A stretch of DNA of 64,000 nucleotides from Crossaster papposus (lineage: Eukaryota; Echinodermata; Asteroidea; Velatida; Solasteridae), in NCBI GenBank assembly GCA_037893245.1, contig JBAIAA010000808.1, forward strand, positions 434,001-498,000, written 5' to 3'. The notes under the pieces were generated by a model, which had not been told where the DNA came from, searched no databases, and was given only the letters and a program-made list of their open reading frames with translations. Position 1 is the first letter of the stretch. Each line of letters opens with the position of its first letter. This document shows, piece by piece, positions 17,530 through 31,729 of this stretch. A program made the position numbers and the translations under genes.

Positions 17530-20500
17530 GTGGATATACTCTATCTCTGTCTTCTACCTCTGCTGTTCCTTCTGAGCAGGCTGAGTGAGATACGTGGATA
17601 TACTCTATCTCTGTCTTCTACCTCTGCTGTTCCTTCTGAGCAGGCTGAGTTAGGTGTAGATCAGACACGTCGATATACTCTATCTCTGTCTTCTACCTCT
17701 GCTGTTTCTTTTGAGCAGGCTGAGTGAGGTGTAGGTCAGACACGTGGATATACTCTATCTCTGTCTTCTACATCTGCTGTTCCTTCTGAGCAGGCTGAAT
17801 GAGACACGTGGATATACTCTATCTCTGTCTTCTACCTCTGCTGTTCCTTTTGAGCAGGATGACTGAGGTGTAGAACAGACACGTGGATATACTCTATCTC
17901 TGTCTTCTACCTCTGCTGTTCCTTCTGAGCAGGCTGAGTGAGACACGTGGATATACTATATCTCCGTCTTCTACCTCTGCTGTTCCTTCTGAGCAGGCTG
18001 AGTGAGGTGTAGATCAGACACGTGGATATACTATATCTCTGTATTCTATCTCTGCTGTTCCTTCTGAGCAGGCTGAGTGAGACACGTGGATATACTCTAT
18101 CTCTGTCTTCTACCTCTGCTGTTCCTTCTGAGCAGGCTGAGTGAGGTGTAGATCAGACACGTCGATATACTCTATCTCTGTATTCTACCTCTGCTGTTCC
18201 TTCTGAGCAGGCTGAGTGAGGTGTAGATCAGACACGTGGATATACTCTATCTCTGTCTTCTACATCTGCTGTTCCTTCTGAGCAGGCTGAATGAGACACG
18301 TGGATATACTCTATCTCTGTCTTCTACCTCTGCTGTTCCTTTTGAGCAGGCTGACTGAGGTGTAGATCAGACACGTGGATATACTCTATCTCTGTCTTTT
18401 ACCTCTGCTGTTCCTTCTGAGCAGGCTGAGTGAGACACGTGGATATACTATATCTCCGTCTTCTACCTCTGCTGTTCCTTCTAAACAGGCTGAGTGAGGT
18501 GTAGATCAGACACGTGGATATACTCTATATCTGTCTTCTACCTCTGCTGTTCCTTCTGAGCATGCTGAGTGAGGTGTAGATCAGACACGTGGATATACTC
18601 TATATATGTCTTCTACCTCTGCTGTTCCTTCTGAGCAGGCTGAGTGAGACACGTGGATATACTCCATCTCTGTATTCTACATCTGCTGTTCCTTTTGAGC
18701 AGGCTGAGTGAGGTGTAGATCAGACACGTGGATATACTCCATCTATGTCTTCTACCTCTGCTGTTCCTTCTGAGCAGGCTGAGTGAGGTGTAGATCAGAC
18801 ACGTGGATATACTCTATCTCTGTCTTCCACCTCTGATGTTCCTTCTGAGCAGGCTGAGTGAGGTGTAGATCAGACACGTGGATATACTATATCTCTGTCT
18901 TTTACCTATGCTGTTCCTTCTGAGCAGGCTGAGTGAGAGACGTGGATATACTCCATCTCTGTCTTCTACCTCTGCTGTTCCTTCTGAGCAGGCTGAGTGA
19001 GACACGTGGATATACTCTATCTCTGTCTTCTACTTCTGCTGTTCCTTCTGAGCAGGCTGAGTGAGACACGTGGATATACTCCATCTCTGTCTTCTACCTC
19101 TGCTGTTCCTTCTGAGCAGGCTGAGTGAGGTGTATATCAGACACGTGGATATACTCTATCTCTGTCTTCTACCTCTGATGTTCCTTCTGAGCAGGCTGAG
19201 TGAGGTGTATATCAGACACGTGGATATACTCTATCTCTGTCTTCTACCTCTGATGTTCCTTCTGAGCAGGCAGAGTGAGGTGTAGATCAGACACGTGGAT
19301 ATACTCTATCTCTGTCTTCTACCTCTGCTGTTCCTTCTGTGCAGGCTGACTGAGGTGTAGATCAGACACGTGGATATCCTCTATCTCTGTATTCTACCTC
19401 TGCTGTTCCTTCTGAGCAGGCTGAGTGAGATACGTGGATATACTCTATCTCTGTCTTCTACCTCTGCTGTTCCTTCTGAGCAGGCTGAGTGAGGTGTAGA
19501 TCAGACACGTCGATATACTCTATCTCTGTCTCCTACCTCTGATGTTCCTTCTGAGCAGGCTGAGTGAGGTGTAGATCAGACACGTGGATATACTCTATCT
19601 CTGTCTTCTACCTCTGCTGTTCCTTCTGAGCAGGCTGAGTGAGATACGTGGATATACTCTATCTCTGTCTTCTACCTCTGCTGTTCCTTCTGAGCAGGCT
19701 GAGTTAGGTGTAGATCAGACACGTCGATATACTCTATCTCTGTCTTCTACCTCTGCTGTTTCTTCTGAGCAGGCTGAGTGAGGTGTAGGTCAGACACGTG
19801 GATATACTCTATCTCTGTCTTCTACATCTGCTGTTCCTTCTGAGCAGGCTGAATGAGACACGTGGATATACTCTATCTCTGTCTTCTACCTCTGCTGTTC
19901 CTTTTGAGCAGGCTGACTGAGGTGTAGAACAGACACGTGGATATACTCTATCTCTGTCTTCTACCTCTGCTGTTCCTTCTGAGCAGGCTGAGTGAGACAC
20001 GTGGATATACTATATCTCCGTTTTCTACCTCTGCTGTTCCTTCTGAGCAGGCTGAGTGAGGTGTAGATCAGACACGTGGATATACTATATCTCTGTATTC
20101 TACCTCTGCTGTTCCTTCTGAGCAGGCTGAGTGAGGTGTAGATCAGACACGTGGATATACTATATCTCTGTCTTCTACATCTGCTGTTCCTTCTGAGCAG
20201 GCTGAATGAGACACGTGGGTATACTTTATCTCTGTCTTCTACCTCTGCTGTTCCTTTTGAGCAGGCTGACTGAGGTGTAGAACAGACACGTGGATATACT
20301 CTATCTCTGTCTTCTACCTCTGCTGTTCCTTCTGAGCAGGCTGAGTGAGACACGTGGATATACTATATCTCCGTCTTCTACCTCTGCTGTTCCTTCTGAG
20401 CAGGCTGAGTGAGGTGTAGATCAGATACGTGGATATACTCTATCTCTGTATTCTATCTCTGCTGTTCCTTCTGAGCAGGCTGAGTGAGACACGTGGATAT

Positions 20501-22032
20501 ACTCTATCTCTGTCTTCTACCTCTGCTGTTCCTTCTAAACAGGCTGAGTGAGGTGTAGATCAGACACGTGGATATACTCTATATCTGTCTTCTACCTCTG
20601 CTGTTCCTTCTGAGCATGCTGAGTGAGGTGTAGATCAGACACGTGGATATACTCTATATATGTATTCTACCTCTGCTGTTCCTTCTGAGTAGGCTGAGTG
20701 AGAGACGTGGATATACTCTATCTCTGTCTTCTACCTCTGCTGTTCCTTCTGAGCAGGCTGAGTGAGACACGTGGATATACTCTATCTCTGTCTTCTACCT
20801 CTGCTGTTCCTTCTGAGCAGGCTGAGTGAGACACGTGGATATACTCCATCTCTGTATTCTACATCTGCTGTTCCTTTTGAGCAGGCTGAGTGAGGTGTAG
20901 ATCAGACACGTGGATATACTCCATCTCTGTCTTCTACCTCTGCTGTTCCTTCTGAGCAGGCTGAGTGAGGTGTAGATCAGACACGTGGATATACTCTATC
21001 TCTGTATTCTATCTCTGCTGTTCCTTCTGAGCAGGCTGAGTGAGACACGTGGATATACTCTATTTCTGTCTTCTACCTCTGCTGTTCCTTCTGAGCAGGC
21101 TGAGTGAGGTGTAGATCAGACACGTCGATATACTCTATCTCTGTCTTCTACCTCTGCTGTTCCTTCTGAGCAGGCTGAGTGAGGTGTATATCAGACACGT
21201 GGATATACTCTATCTCTGTCTTCTACCTCTGATGTTCCTTCTGAGCGGGCTGAGTGAGGTGTAGATCAGACACGTGGATATACTCTATCTCTGTCTTCTA
21301 CCTCTGCTGTTCCTTCTGAGTAGGCTGAGTGAGAGACGTGGATATACTCTATCTCTGTCTTCTACCTCTGCTGTTCCTTCTGAGCAGGCTGAGTGAGACA
21401 CGTGGATATACTCTATCTCTGTCTTCTACCTCTGCTGTTCCTTCTGAGCAGGCTGAGTGAGACACGTGGATATACTCCATCTCTGTATTCTACATCTGCT
21501 GTTCCTTTTGAGCAGGCTGAGTGAGGTGTAGATGAGACACGTCGATATACTCTATCTCTGTCTCCTACCTCTGATGTTCCTTCTGAGCAGGCTGAGTGAG
21601 GTGTAGATCAGACACGTGGATATACTCTATCTCTGTCTTCTACCTCTGCTGTTCCTTCTGAGCAGGCTGAGTGAGACACGTGGATATACTCTATCTCTGT
21701 CTTCTACTTCTGCTGTTCCTTCTGAGCAGGCTGAGTTAGGTGTAGATCAGACACGTCGATATACTCTATCTCTGTCTTCTACCTCTGCTGTTTCTTCTGA
21801 GCAGGCTGAGTGAGGTGTAGGTCAGACACGTGGATATACTATATCTCTGTCTTCTACATCTGCTGTTCCTTCTGAGCAGGCTGAATGAGACACGTGGATA
21901 TACTCTATCTCTGTCTTCTACCTCTGCTGTTCCTTTTGAGCAGGCTGACTGAGGTGTAGAACAGACACGTGGATATACTCTATCTCTGTCTTCTACCTCT
22001 GCTGTTCCTTCTGAGCAGGCTGAGTGAGACAC
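17530..22032. repeat. Three ~2.03-2.05-kb higher-order repeat copies
   Basis: The segment starting GTGGATATACTC...GAGTTAGGTG recurs at 17530, 19584 and 21616 (offsets 2054 and 2032). Each copy is followed by the GTGTAGGTCAGAC variant and the 63-codon cassette. The 22-bp difference in period cannot be a whole number of monomers alone; it fits exchange of long for short monomers (11 bp each). Confidence 0.75.
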
Positions 22033-25000
22033 GTGGATATACTATATCTCCGTCTTCTACCTCTGCTGTTCCTTCTGAGCAGGCTGAGTGAGGTGTAGAT
22101 CAGACACGTGGATATACTATATCTCTGTATTCTATCTCTGCTGTTCCTTCTGAGCAGGCTGAGTGAGACACGTGGATATACTATATCTCTGTCTTCTACC
22201 TCTGCTGTTCCTTCTGAGCAGGCTGAGTGAGGTGTAGATCAGACACGTCGATATACTCTATCTCTGTATTCTACCTCTGCTGTTCCTTCTGAGCAGGCTG
22301 AGTGAGGTGTAGATCAGACACGTGGATATACTCTATCTCTGTCTTCTACATCTGCTGTTCCTTCTGAGCAGGCTGAATGAGACACGTGGATATACTCTAT
22401 CTCTGTCTTCTACCTCTGCTGTTCCTTTTGAGCAGGCTGACTGAGGTGTAGAACAGACACGTGGATATACTCTATCTCTGTCTTCTACCTCTGCTGTTCC
22501 TTCTGAGCAGGCTGAGTGAGACACGTGGATATACTTTATCTCCGTCTTCTACCTCTGCTGTTCCTTCTGAGCAGGCTGAGTGAGGTGTAGATCAGACACG
22601 TGGATATACTCTATCTCTGTATTCTATCTCTGCTGTTCCTTCTGAGCAGGCTGAGTGAGATACGTGGATATACTCTATCTCTGTCTTCTACCTCTGCTGT
22701 TCCTTCTAAACAGGCTGAGTGAGGTGTAGATCAGACACGTGGATATACTCTATATCTGTCTTCTACCTCTGCTGTTCCTTCTGAGCATGCTGAGTGAGGT
22801 GTAGATCAGACACGTGGATATACTCTATATATGTCTTCTACCTCTGATGTTCCTTCTGAGTAGGCTGAGTGAGCGACGTGGATATACTCTATCTCTGTCT
22901 TCTACCTCTGCTGTTCCTTCTGAGCAGGCTGAGTGAGACACGTGGATATACTCTATCTCTGTCTTCTACCTCTGCTGTTCCTTCTGAGCAGGCTGAGTGA
23001 GACACGTGGATATACTCCATCTCTGTATTCTACATCTGCTGTTCCTTTTGAGCAGGCTGAGTGAGGTGTAGATCAGACACGTGTGGATATACTCCATCTC
23101 TGTCTTCTACCTCTGCTGTTCCTTCTGAGCAGGCTGAGTGAGGTGTAGATCAGACACGTCGATATACTCTATCTCTGTCTTCTACCTCTGCTGTTCCTTC
23201 TGAGCAGGCTGAGTGAGGTGTATATCAGACACGTGGATATACTCTATCTCTGTCTTCTACCTCTGATGTTCCTTCTGAGCGGGCTGAGTGAGGTGTAGAT
23301 CAGACACGTGGATATACTCTATCTCTGTCTTCTACCTCTGCTGTTCCTTCTGTGCAGGCTGACTGAGGTGTAGATCAGACACGTGGATATCCTCTATCTC
23401 TGTATTCTACCTCTGCTGTTCCTTCTGAGCAGGCTGAGTGAGACACGTGGATATACTCTATCTCTGTCTTCTACCTATGCTGTTCCTTCTGAGCAGGCTG
23501 AGTGAGGTGTAGATGAGACACGTCGATATACTCTATCTCTGTCTTCTACATCTGCTGTTCCTTCTGAGCAGGCTGAGTGAGGTGTAGATCAGACACGTGG
23601 ATATACTATATCTCTGTCTTCTACCTCTGCTGTTCCTTATGAGCAGGCTGAGTGAGACACGTGGATATACTCTATCTCTGTCTTCTACCTCTGCTGTTCC
23701 TTCTGAGCAGGCTGAGTGAGGTGTAGATCAGACACGTCGATATACTCTATCTCTGTCTTCTACCTCTGCTGTTCCTTCTGAGCAGGCTGAGTGAGGTGTA
23801 GATCAGACACGTGGATATACTCTATCTCTGTCTTCTACATCTGCTGTTCCTTCTGAGCAGGCTGAATGAGACACGTGGATATACTCTATCTCTGTCTTCT
23901 ACCTCTGCTGTTCCTTTTGAGCAGGCTGACTGAGGTGTAGAACAGACACGTGGATATACTCTATCTCTGTCTTCTACCTCTGCTGTTCCTTCTGAGCAGG
24001 CTGAGTGAGACACGTGGATATACTATATCTCCGTCTTCTACCTCTGCTGTTCCTTCTGAGCAGGCTGAGTGAGGTGTAGATCAGACACGTGGATATACTC
24101 TATCTCTGTATTCTATCTCTGCTGTTCCTTCTGAGCAGGCTGAGTAAGACACGTGGATATACTCTATCTCTGTCTTCTACCTCTGCTGTTCCTTCTAAAC
24201 AGGCTGAGTGAGGTGTAGATCAGACACGTGGATATACTCTATATCTGTCTTCTACCTCTGCTGTTCCTTCTGAGCATCCTGAGTGAGGTGTAGATCAGAC
24301 ACGTGGATATACTCTATATATGTCTTCTACCTATGCTGTTCCTTCTGAGCAGGCTGAGTGAGAGACGTGGATATACTCCATCTCTGTCTTCTACCTCTGC
24401 TGTTCCTTCTGTGCAGGCTGACTGAGGTGTAGATCAGACACGTGGATATCCTCTATCTCTGTATTCTACCTCTGCTGTTCCTTCTGAGCAGGCTGAGTGA
24501 GACACGTGGATATACTCTATCTCTGTCTTCTACCTATGCTGTTCCTTCTGAGCAGGCTGAGTGAGGTGTAGATGAGACACGTCGATATACTCTATCTCTG
24601 TCTTCTACATCTGCTGTTCCTTCTGAGCAGGCTGAGTGAGGTGTAGATCAGACACGTGGATATACTATATCTCTGTCTTCTACCTCTGCTGTTCCTTATG
24701 AGCAGGCTGAGTGAGACACGTGGATATACTCTATCTCTGTCTTCTACCTCTGCTGTTCCTTCTGAGCAGGCTGAGTGAGACACGTGGATATACTCCATCT
24801 CTGTATTCTACATCTGCTGTTCCTTTTGAGCAGGCTGAGTGAGGTGTAGATCAGACACGTGTGGATATACTCCATCTCTGTCTTCTACCTCTGCTGTTCC
24901 TTCTGAGCAGGCTGAGTGAGGTGTAGATCAGACACGTCGATATACTCTATCTCTGTCTTCTACCTCTGCTGTTCCTTCTGAGCAGGCTGAGTGAGGTGTA

Positions 25001-28000
25001 TATCAGACACGTGGATATACTCTATCTCTGTCTTCTACCTCTGATGTTCCTTCTGAGCGGGCTGAGTGAGGTGTAGATCAGACACGTGGATATACTCTAT
25101 CTCTGTCTTCTACCTCTGCTGTTCCTTCTGTGCAGGCTGACTGAGGTGTAGATCAGACACGTGGATATCCTCTATCTCTGTATTCTACCTCTGCTGTTCC
25201 TTCTGAGCAGGCTGAGTGAGACACGTGGATATACTCTATCTCTGTCTTCTACCTATGCTGTTCCTTCTGAGCAGGCTGAGTGAGGTGTAGATGAGACACG
25301 TCGATATACTCTATCTCTGTCTTCTACATCTGCTGTTCCTTCTGAGCAGGCTGAGTGAGGTGTAGATCAGACACGTGGATATACTATATCTCTGTCTTCT
25401 ACCTCTGCTGTTCCTTATGAGCAGGCTGAGTGAGACACGTGGATATACTCTATCTCTGTCTTCTACCTCTGCTGTTCCTTCTGAGCAGGCTGAGTGAGGT
25501 GTAGATCAGACACGTCGATATACTCTATCTCTGTCTTCTACCTCTGCTGTTCCTTCTGAGCAGGCTAAGTGAGGTGTAGATCAGACACGTGGATATACTC
25601 TATCTCTGTCTTCTACATCTGCTGTTCCTTCTGAGCAGGCTGAATGAGACACGTGGATATACTCTATCTCTGTCTTCTACCTCTGCTGTTCCTTTTGAGC
25701 AGGCTGACTGAGGTGTAGAACAGACACGTGGATATACTCTATCTCTGTCTTCTACCTCTGCTGTTCCTTCTGAGCAGGCTGAGTGAGACACGTGGATATA
25801 CTATATCTCCGTCTTCTACCTCTGCTGTTCCTTCTGAGCAGGCTGAGTGAGGTGTAGATCAGACACGTGGATATACTCTATCTCTGTATTCTATCTCTGC
25901 TGTTCCTTCTGAGCAGGCTGAGTAAGACACGTGGATATACTCTATCTCTGTCTTCTACCTCTGCTGTTCCTTCTAAACAGGCTGAGTGAGGTGTAGATCA
26001 GACACGTGGATATACTCTATATCTGTCTTCTACCTCTGCTGTTCCTTCTGAGCATCCTGAGTGAGGTGTAGATCAGACACGTGGATATACTCTATATATG
26101 TCTTCTACCTATGCTGTTCCTTCTGAGCAGGCTGAGTGAGAGACGTGGATATACTCCATCTCTGTCTTCTACCTCTGCTGTTCCTTCTGTGCAGGCTGAC
26201 TGAGGTGTAGATCAGACACGTGGATATCCTCTATCTCTGTCTTCTACCTATGCTGTTCCTTCTGAGCAGGCTGAGTGAGGTGTAGATGAGACACGTCGAT
26301 ATACTCTATCTCTGTCTTCTACATCTGCTGTTCCTTCTGAGCAGGCTGAGTGAGGTGTAGATCAGACACGTGGATATACTATATCTCTGTCTTCTACCTC
26401 TGCTGTTCCTTATGAGCAGGCTGAGTGAGACACGTGGATATACTCTATCTCTGTCTTCTACCTCTGCTGTTCCTTCTGAGCAGGCTGAGTGAGGTGTAGA
26501 TCAGACACGTCGATATACTCTATCTCTGTCTTCTACCTCTGCTGTTCCTTCTGAGCAGGCTGAGTGAGGTGTAGATCAGACACGTGGATATACTCTATCT
26601 CTGTCTTCTACATCTGCTGTTCCTTCTGAGCAGGCTGAATGAGACACGTGGATATACTCTATCTCTGTCTTCTACCTCTGCTGTTCCTTTTGAGCAGGCT
26701 GACTGAGGTGTAGAACAGACACGTGGATATACTCTATCTCTGTCTTCTACCTCTGCTGTTCCTTCTGAGCAGGCTGAGTGAGACACGTGGATATACTATA
26801 TCTCCGTCTTCTACCTCTGCTGTTCCTTCTGAGCAGGCTGAGTGAGGTGTAGATCAGACACGTGGATATACTCTATCTCTGTATTCTATCTCTGCTGTTC
26901 CTTCTGAGCAGGCTGAGTGAGACACGTGGATATACTCTATCTCTGTCTTCTACCTCTGCTGTTCCTTCTAAACAGGCTGAGTGAGGTGTAGATCAGACAC
27001 GTGGATATACTCTATATCTGTCTTCTACCTCTGCTGTTCCTTCTGAGCATCCTGAGTGAGGTGTAGATCAGACACGTGGATATACTCTATATATGTCTTC
27101 TACCTATGCTGTTCCTTCTGAGCAGGCTGAGTGAGAGACGTGGATATACTCCATCTCTGTCTTCTACCTCTGTTGTTCCTTCTGAGCAGGCTGAGTGAGG
27201 TGTAGATCAGACACGTCGATATACTCTATCTCTGTCTTCTACCTCTGATGTTCCTTCTGAGCAGGCTGAGTGAGGTGTAGATCAGACACGTGGATATACT
27301 CTATCTCTGTCTTCTACCTCTGCTGTTCCTTCTGAGCAGGCTGAGTGAGACACGTGGATATACTCTATCTCTGTCTTCTACCTCTGCTGTTCCTTCTGAG
27401 CAGGCTGAGTGAGGTGTAGATCAGACACGTCGATATACTCTATCTCTGTCTTCTACCTCTGCTGTTTCTTCTGAGCAGGCTGAGTGAGGTGTAGATCAGA
27501 CACGTGGATATACTCTATATCTGTCTTCTACCTATGCTGTTCCTTCTGAGCAGGCTGAGTGAGAGACGTGGATATACTCTATCTCTGTCTTCTACCTCTG
27601 CTGTTCCTTCTAAACAGGCTGAGTGAGGTGTAGATCAGACACGTGGATATACTCTATATCTGTCTTCTACCTCTGCTGTTCCTTCTGAGCATGCTGAGTG
27701 AGGTGTAGATCAGACACGTGGATATACTCTATATATGTCTTCTACCTCTGCTGTTCCTTCTGAGTAGGCTGAGTGAGAGACGTGGATATACTCTATCTCT
27801 GTCTTCTACCTCTGCTGTTCCTTCTGAGCAGGCTGAGTGAGACACGTGGATATACTCTATCTCTGTCTTCTACCTCTGCTGTTCCTTCTGAGCAGGCTGA
27901 GTGAGACACGTGGATATACTCCATCTCTGTATTCTACATCTGCTGTTCCTTTTGAGCAGGCTGAGTGAGGTGTAGATCAGACACGTGTGGATATACTCCA

Positions 28001-31000
28001 TCTCTGTCTTCTACCTCTGCTGTTCCTTCTGAGCAGGCTGAGTGAGGTGTAGATCAGACACGTCGATATACTCTATCTCTGTCTTCTACCTCTGCTGTTC
28101 CTTCTGAGCAGGCTGAGTGAGGTGTATATCAGACACGTGGATATACTCTATCTCTGTCTTCTACCTCTGATGTTCCTTCTGAGCGGGCTGAGTGAGGTGT
28201 AGATCAGACACGTGGATATACTCTATCTCTGTCTTCTACCTCTGCTGTTCCTTCTGTGCAGGCTGACTGAGGTGTAGATCAGACACGTGGATATCCTCTA
28301 TCTCTGTATTCTACCTCTGCTGTTCCTTCTGAGCAGGCTGAGTGAGACACGTGGATATACTCTATCTCTGTCTTCTACCTATGCTGTTCCTTCTGAGCAG
28401 GCTGAGTGAGGTGTAGATGAGACACGTCGATATACTCTATCTCTGTCTTCTACATCTGCTGTTCCTTCTGAGCAGGCTGAGTGAGGTGTAGATCAGACAC
28501 GTGGATATACTATATCTCTGTCTTCTACCTCTGCTGTTCCTTATGAGCAGGCTGAGTGAGACACGTGGATATACTCTATATCTGTCTTCTACCTCTGCTG
28601 TTCCTTCTGAGCAGGCTGAGTGAGGTGTAGATCAGACACGTCGATATACTCTATCTCTGTCTTCTACCTCTGCTGTTCCTTCTGAGCAGGCTGAGTGAGG
28701 TGTAGATCAGACACGTGGATATACTCTATCTCTGTCTTCTACATCTGCTGTTCCTTCTGAGCAGGCTGAATGAGACACGTGGATATACTCTATCTCTGTC
28801 TTCTACCTCTGCTGTTCCTTTTGAGCAGGCTGACTGAGGTGTAGAACAGACACGTGGATATACTCTATCTCTGTCTTCTACCTCTGCTGTTCCTTCTGAG
28901 CAGGCTGAGTGAGACACGTGGATATACTATATCTCCGTCTTCTACCTCTGCTGTTCCTTCTGAGCAGGCTGAGTGAGGTGTAGATCAGACACGTGGATAT
29001 ACTCTATCTCTGTATTCTATCTCTGCTGTTCCTTCTGAGCAGGCTGAGTGAGACACGTGGATATACTCTATCTCTGTCTTCTACCTCTGCTGTTCCTTCT
29101 AAACAGGCTGAGTGAGGTGTAGATCAGACACGTGGATATACTCTATATCTGTCTTCTACCTCTGCTGTTCCTTCTGAGCATCCTGAGTGAGGTGTAGATC
29201 AGACACGTGGATATACTCTATATATGTCTTCTACCTATGCTGTTCCTTCTGAGCAGGCTGAGTGAGAGACGTGGATATACTCCATCTCTGTCTTCTACCT
29301 CTGTTGTTCCTTCTGAGCAGGCTGAGTGAGGTGTAGATCAGACACGTCGATATACTCTATCTCTGTCTTCTACCTCTGATGTTCCTTCTGAGCAGGCTGA
29401 GTGAGGTGTAGATCAGACACGTGGATATACTCTATCTCTGTCTTCTACCTCTGCTGTTCCTTCTGAGCAGGCTGAGTGAGACACGTGGATATACTCTATC
29501 TCTGTCTTCTACCTCTGCTGTTCCTTCTGAGCAGGCTGAGTGAGGTGTAGATCAGACACGTCGATATACTCTATCTCTGTCTTCTACCTCTGCTGTTTCT
29601 TCTGAGCAGGCTGAGTGAGGTGTAGATCAGACACGTGGATATACTCTATCTCTGTCTTCTACATCTGCTGTTCCTTCTGAGCAGGCTGAATGAGACACGT
29701 GGAAATACTCTATCTCTGTCTTCTACCTCTGCTGTTCCTTTTGAGCAGGCTGACTGAGGTGTAGAACAGACACGTGGATATACTCTATCTCTGTCTTCTA
29801 CCTCTGCTGTTCCTTCTGAGCAGGCTGAGTGAGACACGTGGATATACTATATCTCCGTCTTCTACCTCTGCTGTTCCTTCTGAGCAGGCTGAGCGAGGTG
29901 TAGATCAGACACGTGGATATACTATATCTCTGTATTCTATCTCTGCTGTTCCTTCTGAGCAGGCTGAGTGAGACACGTGGATATACTCTATCTCTGTCTT
30001 CTACCTCTGCTGTTCCTTCTGAGCAGGCTGAGTGAGGTGTAGATCAGACACGTCGATATACTCTATCTCTGTATTCTACCTCTGCTGTTCCTTCTGAGCA
30101 GGCTGAGTGAGGTGTAGATCAGACACGTGGATATACTCTATCTCTGTCTTCTACATCTGCTGTTCCTTCTGAGCAGGCTGAATGAGACACGTGGATATAC
30201 TCTATCTCTGTCTTCTACCTCTGCTGTTCCTTTTGAGCAGGCTGACTGAGGTGTAGAACAGACACGTGGATATACTCTATCTCTGTCTTCTAACTCTGCT
30301 GTTACTTCTGAGCAGGCTGAGTGAGACACGTGGATATACTATATCTCCGTCTTCTACCTCTGCTGTTCCTTCTAAACAGGCTGAGTGAGGTGTAGATCAG
30401 ACACGTGGATATACTCTATATCTGTCTTCTACCTCTGCTGTTCCTTCTGAGCATGCTGAGTGAGGTGTAGATCAGACACGTGGATATACTCTATCTCTGT
30501 CTTCTACCTCTGCTGTTCCTTCTGAGCAGGCTGAGTGAGACACGTGGATATACTCTATCTCTGTCTTCTACCTCTGCTGTTCCTTCTGAGCAGGCTGAGT
30601 GAGGTGTAGATCAGACACGTCGATATACTCTATCTCTGTCTTCTACCTCTGCTGTTTCTTCTGAGCAGGCTGAGTGAGGTGTAGATCAGACACGTGGATA
30701 TACTCTATCTCTGTCTTCTACATCTGCTGTTCCTTCTGAGCAGGCTGAATGAGACACGTGGATATACTCTATCTCTGTCTTCTACCTCTGCTGTTCCTTT
30801 TGAGCAGGCTGACTGAGGTGTAGAACAGACACGTGGATATACTCTATCTCTGTCTTCTACCTCTGCTGTTCCTTCTGAGCAGGCTGAGTGAGACACGTGG
30901 ATATACTATATCTCCGTCTTCTACCTCTGCTGTTCCTTCTGAGCAGGCTGAGTGAGGTGTAGATCAGACACGTGGATATACTCTATCTCTGTGTTCTACA

Positions 31001-31729
31001 TCTGCTGTTCCTTCTGAGCAGGCTGAATGAGACACGTGGATATACTCTATCTCTGTCTTCTACCTCTGCTGTTCCTTTTGAGCAGGCTGACTGAGGTGTA
31101 GAACAGACACGTGGATATACTCTATCTCTGTCTTCTACCTCTGCTGTTCCTTCTGAGCAGGCTGAGTGAGGTGTAGATCAGACACGTGGATATACTCTAT
31201 CTCTGTCTTCTACATCTGCTGTTCCTTCTGAGCAGGCTGAATGAGACACGTGGATATACTCTATCTCTGTCTTCTACCTCTGCTGTTCCTTTTGAGCAGG
31301 CTGACTGAGGTGTAGAACAGACACGTGGATATACTCTATCTCTGTCTTCTAACTCTGCTGTTCCTTCTGAGCAGGCTGAGTGAGACACGTGGATATACTA
31401 TATCTCCGTCTTCTACCTCTGCTGTTCCTTCTAAACAGGCTGAGTGAGTTGTAGATCAGACACGTGGATATACTCCATCTCTGTCTTCTACCTCTGCTGT
31501 TCCTTCTGAGCAGGCTGAGTGAGGTGTAGATCAGACACGTGGATATACTCTATCTCTGTATTCTATCTCTGCTGTTCCTTCTGAGCAGGCTGAGTGAGAC
31601 ACGTGGATATACTCTATCTCTGTCTTCTACCTCTGCTGTTCCTTCTGAGCAGGCTGAGTGAGGTGTAGATCAGACACGTCGATATACTCTATCTCTGTCT
31701 TCTACCTCTGCTGTTCCTTCTGAGCAGGC

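Noticed and set aside
17530-17727. Hydrophobic, membrane-like peptide (DILYLCLLPLLFLLSRLSE) from the plus strand of the satellite
   Set aside because: It is one reading of the pyrimidine-rich monomer, begins at GTG, and is closed by the TAG in most long monomers. No promoter or splice signals are apparent.
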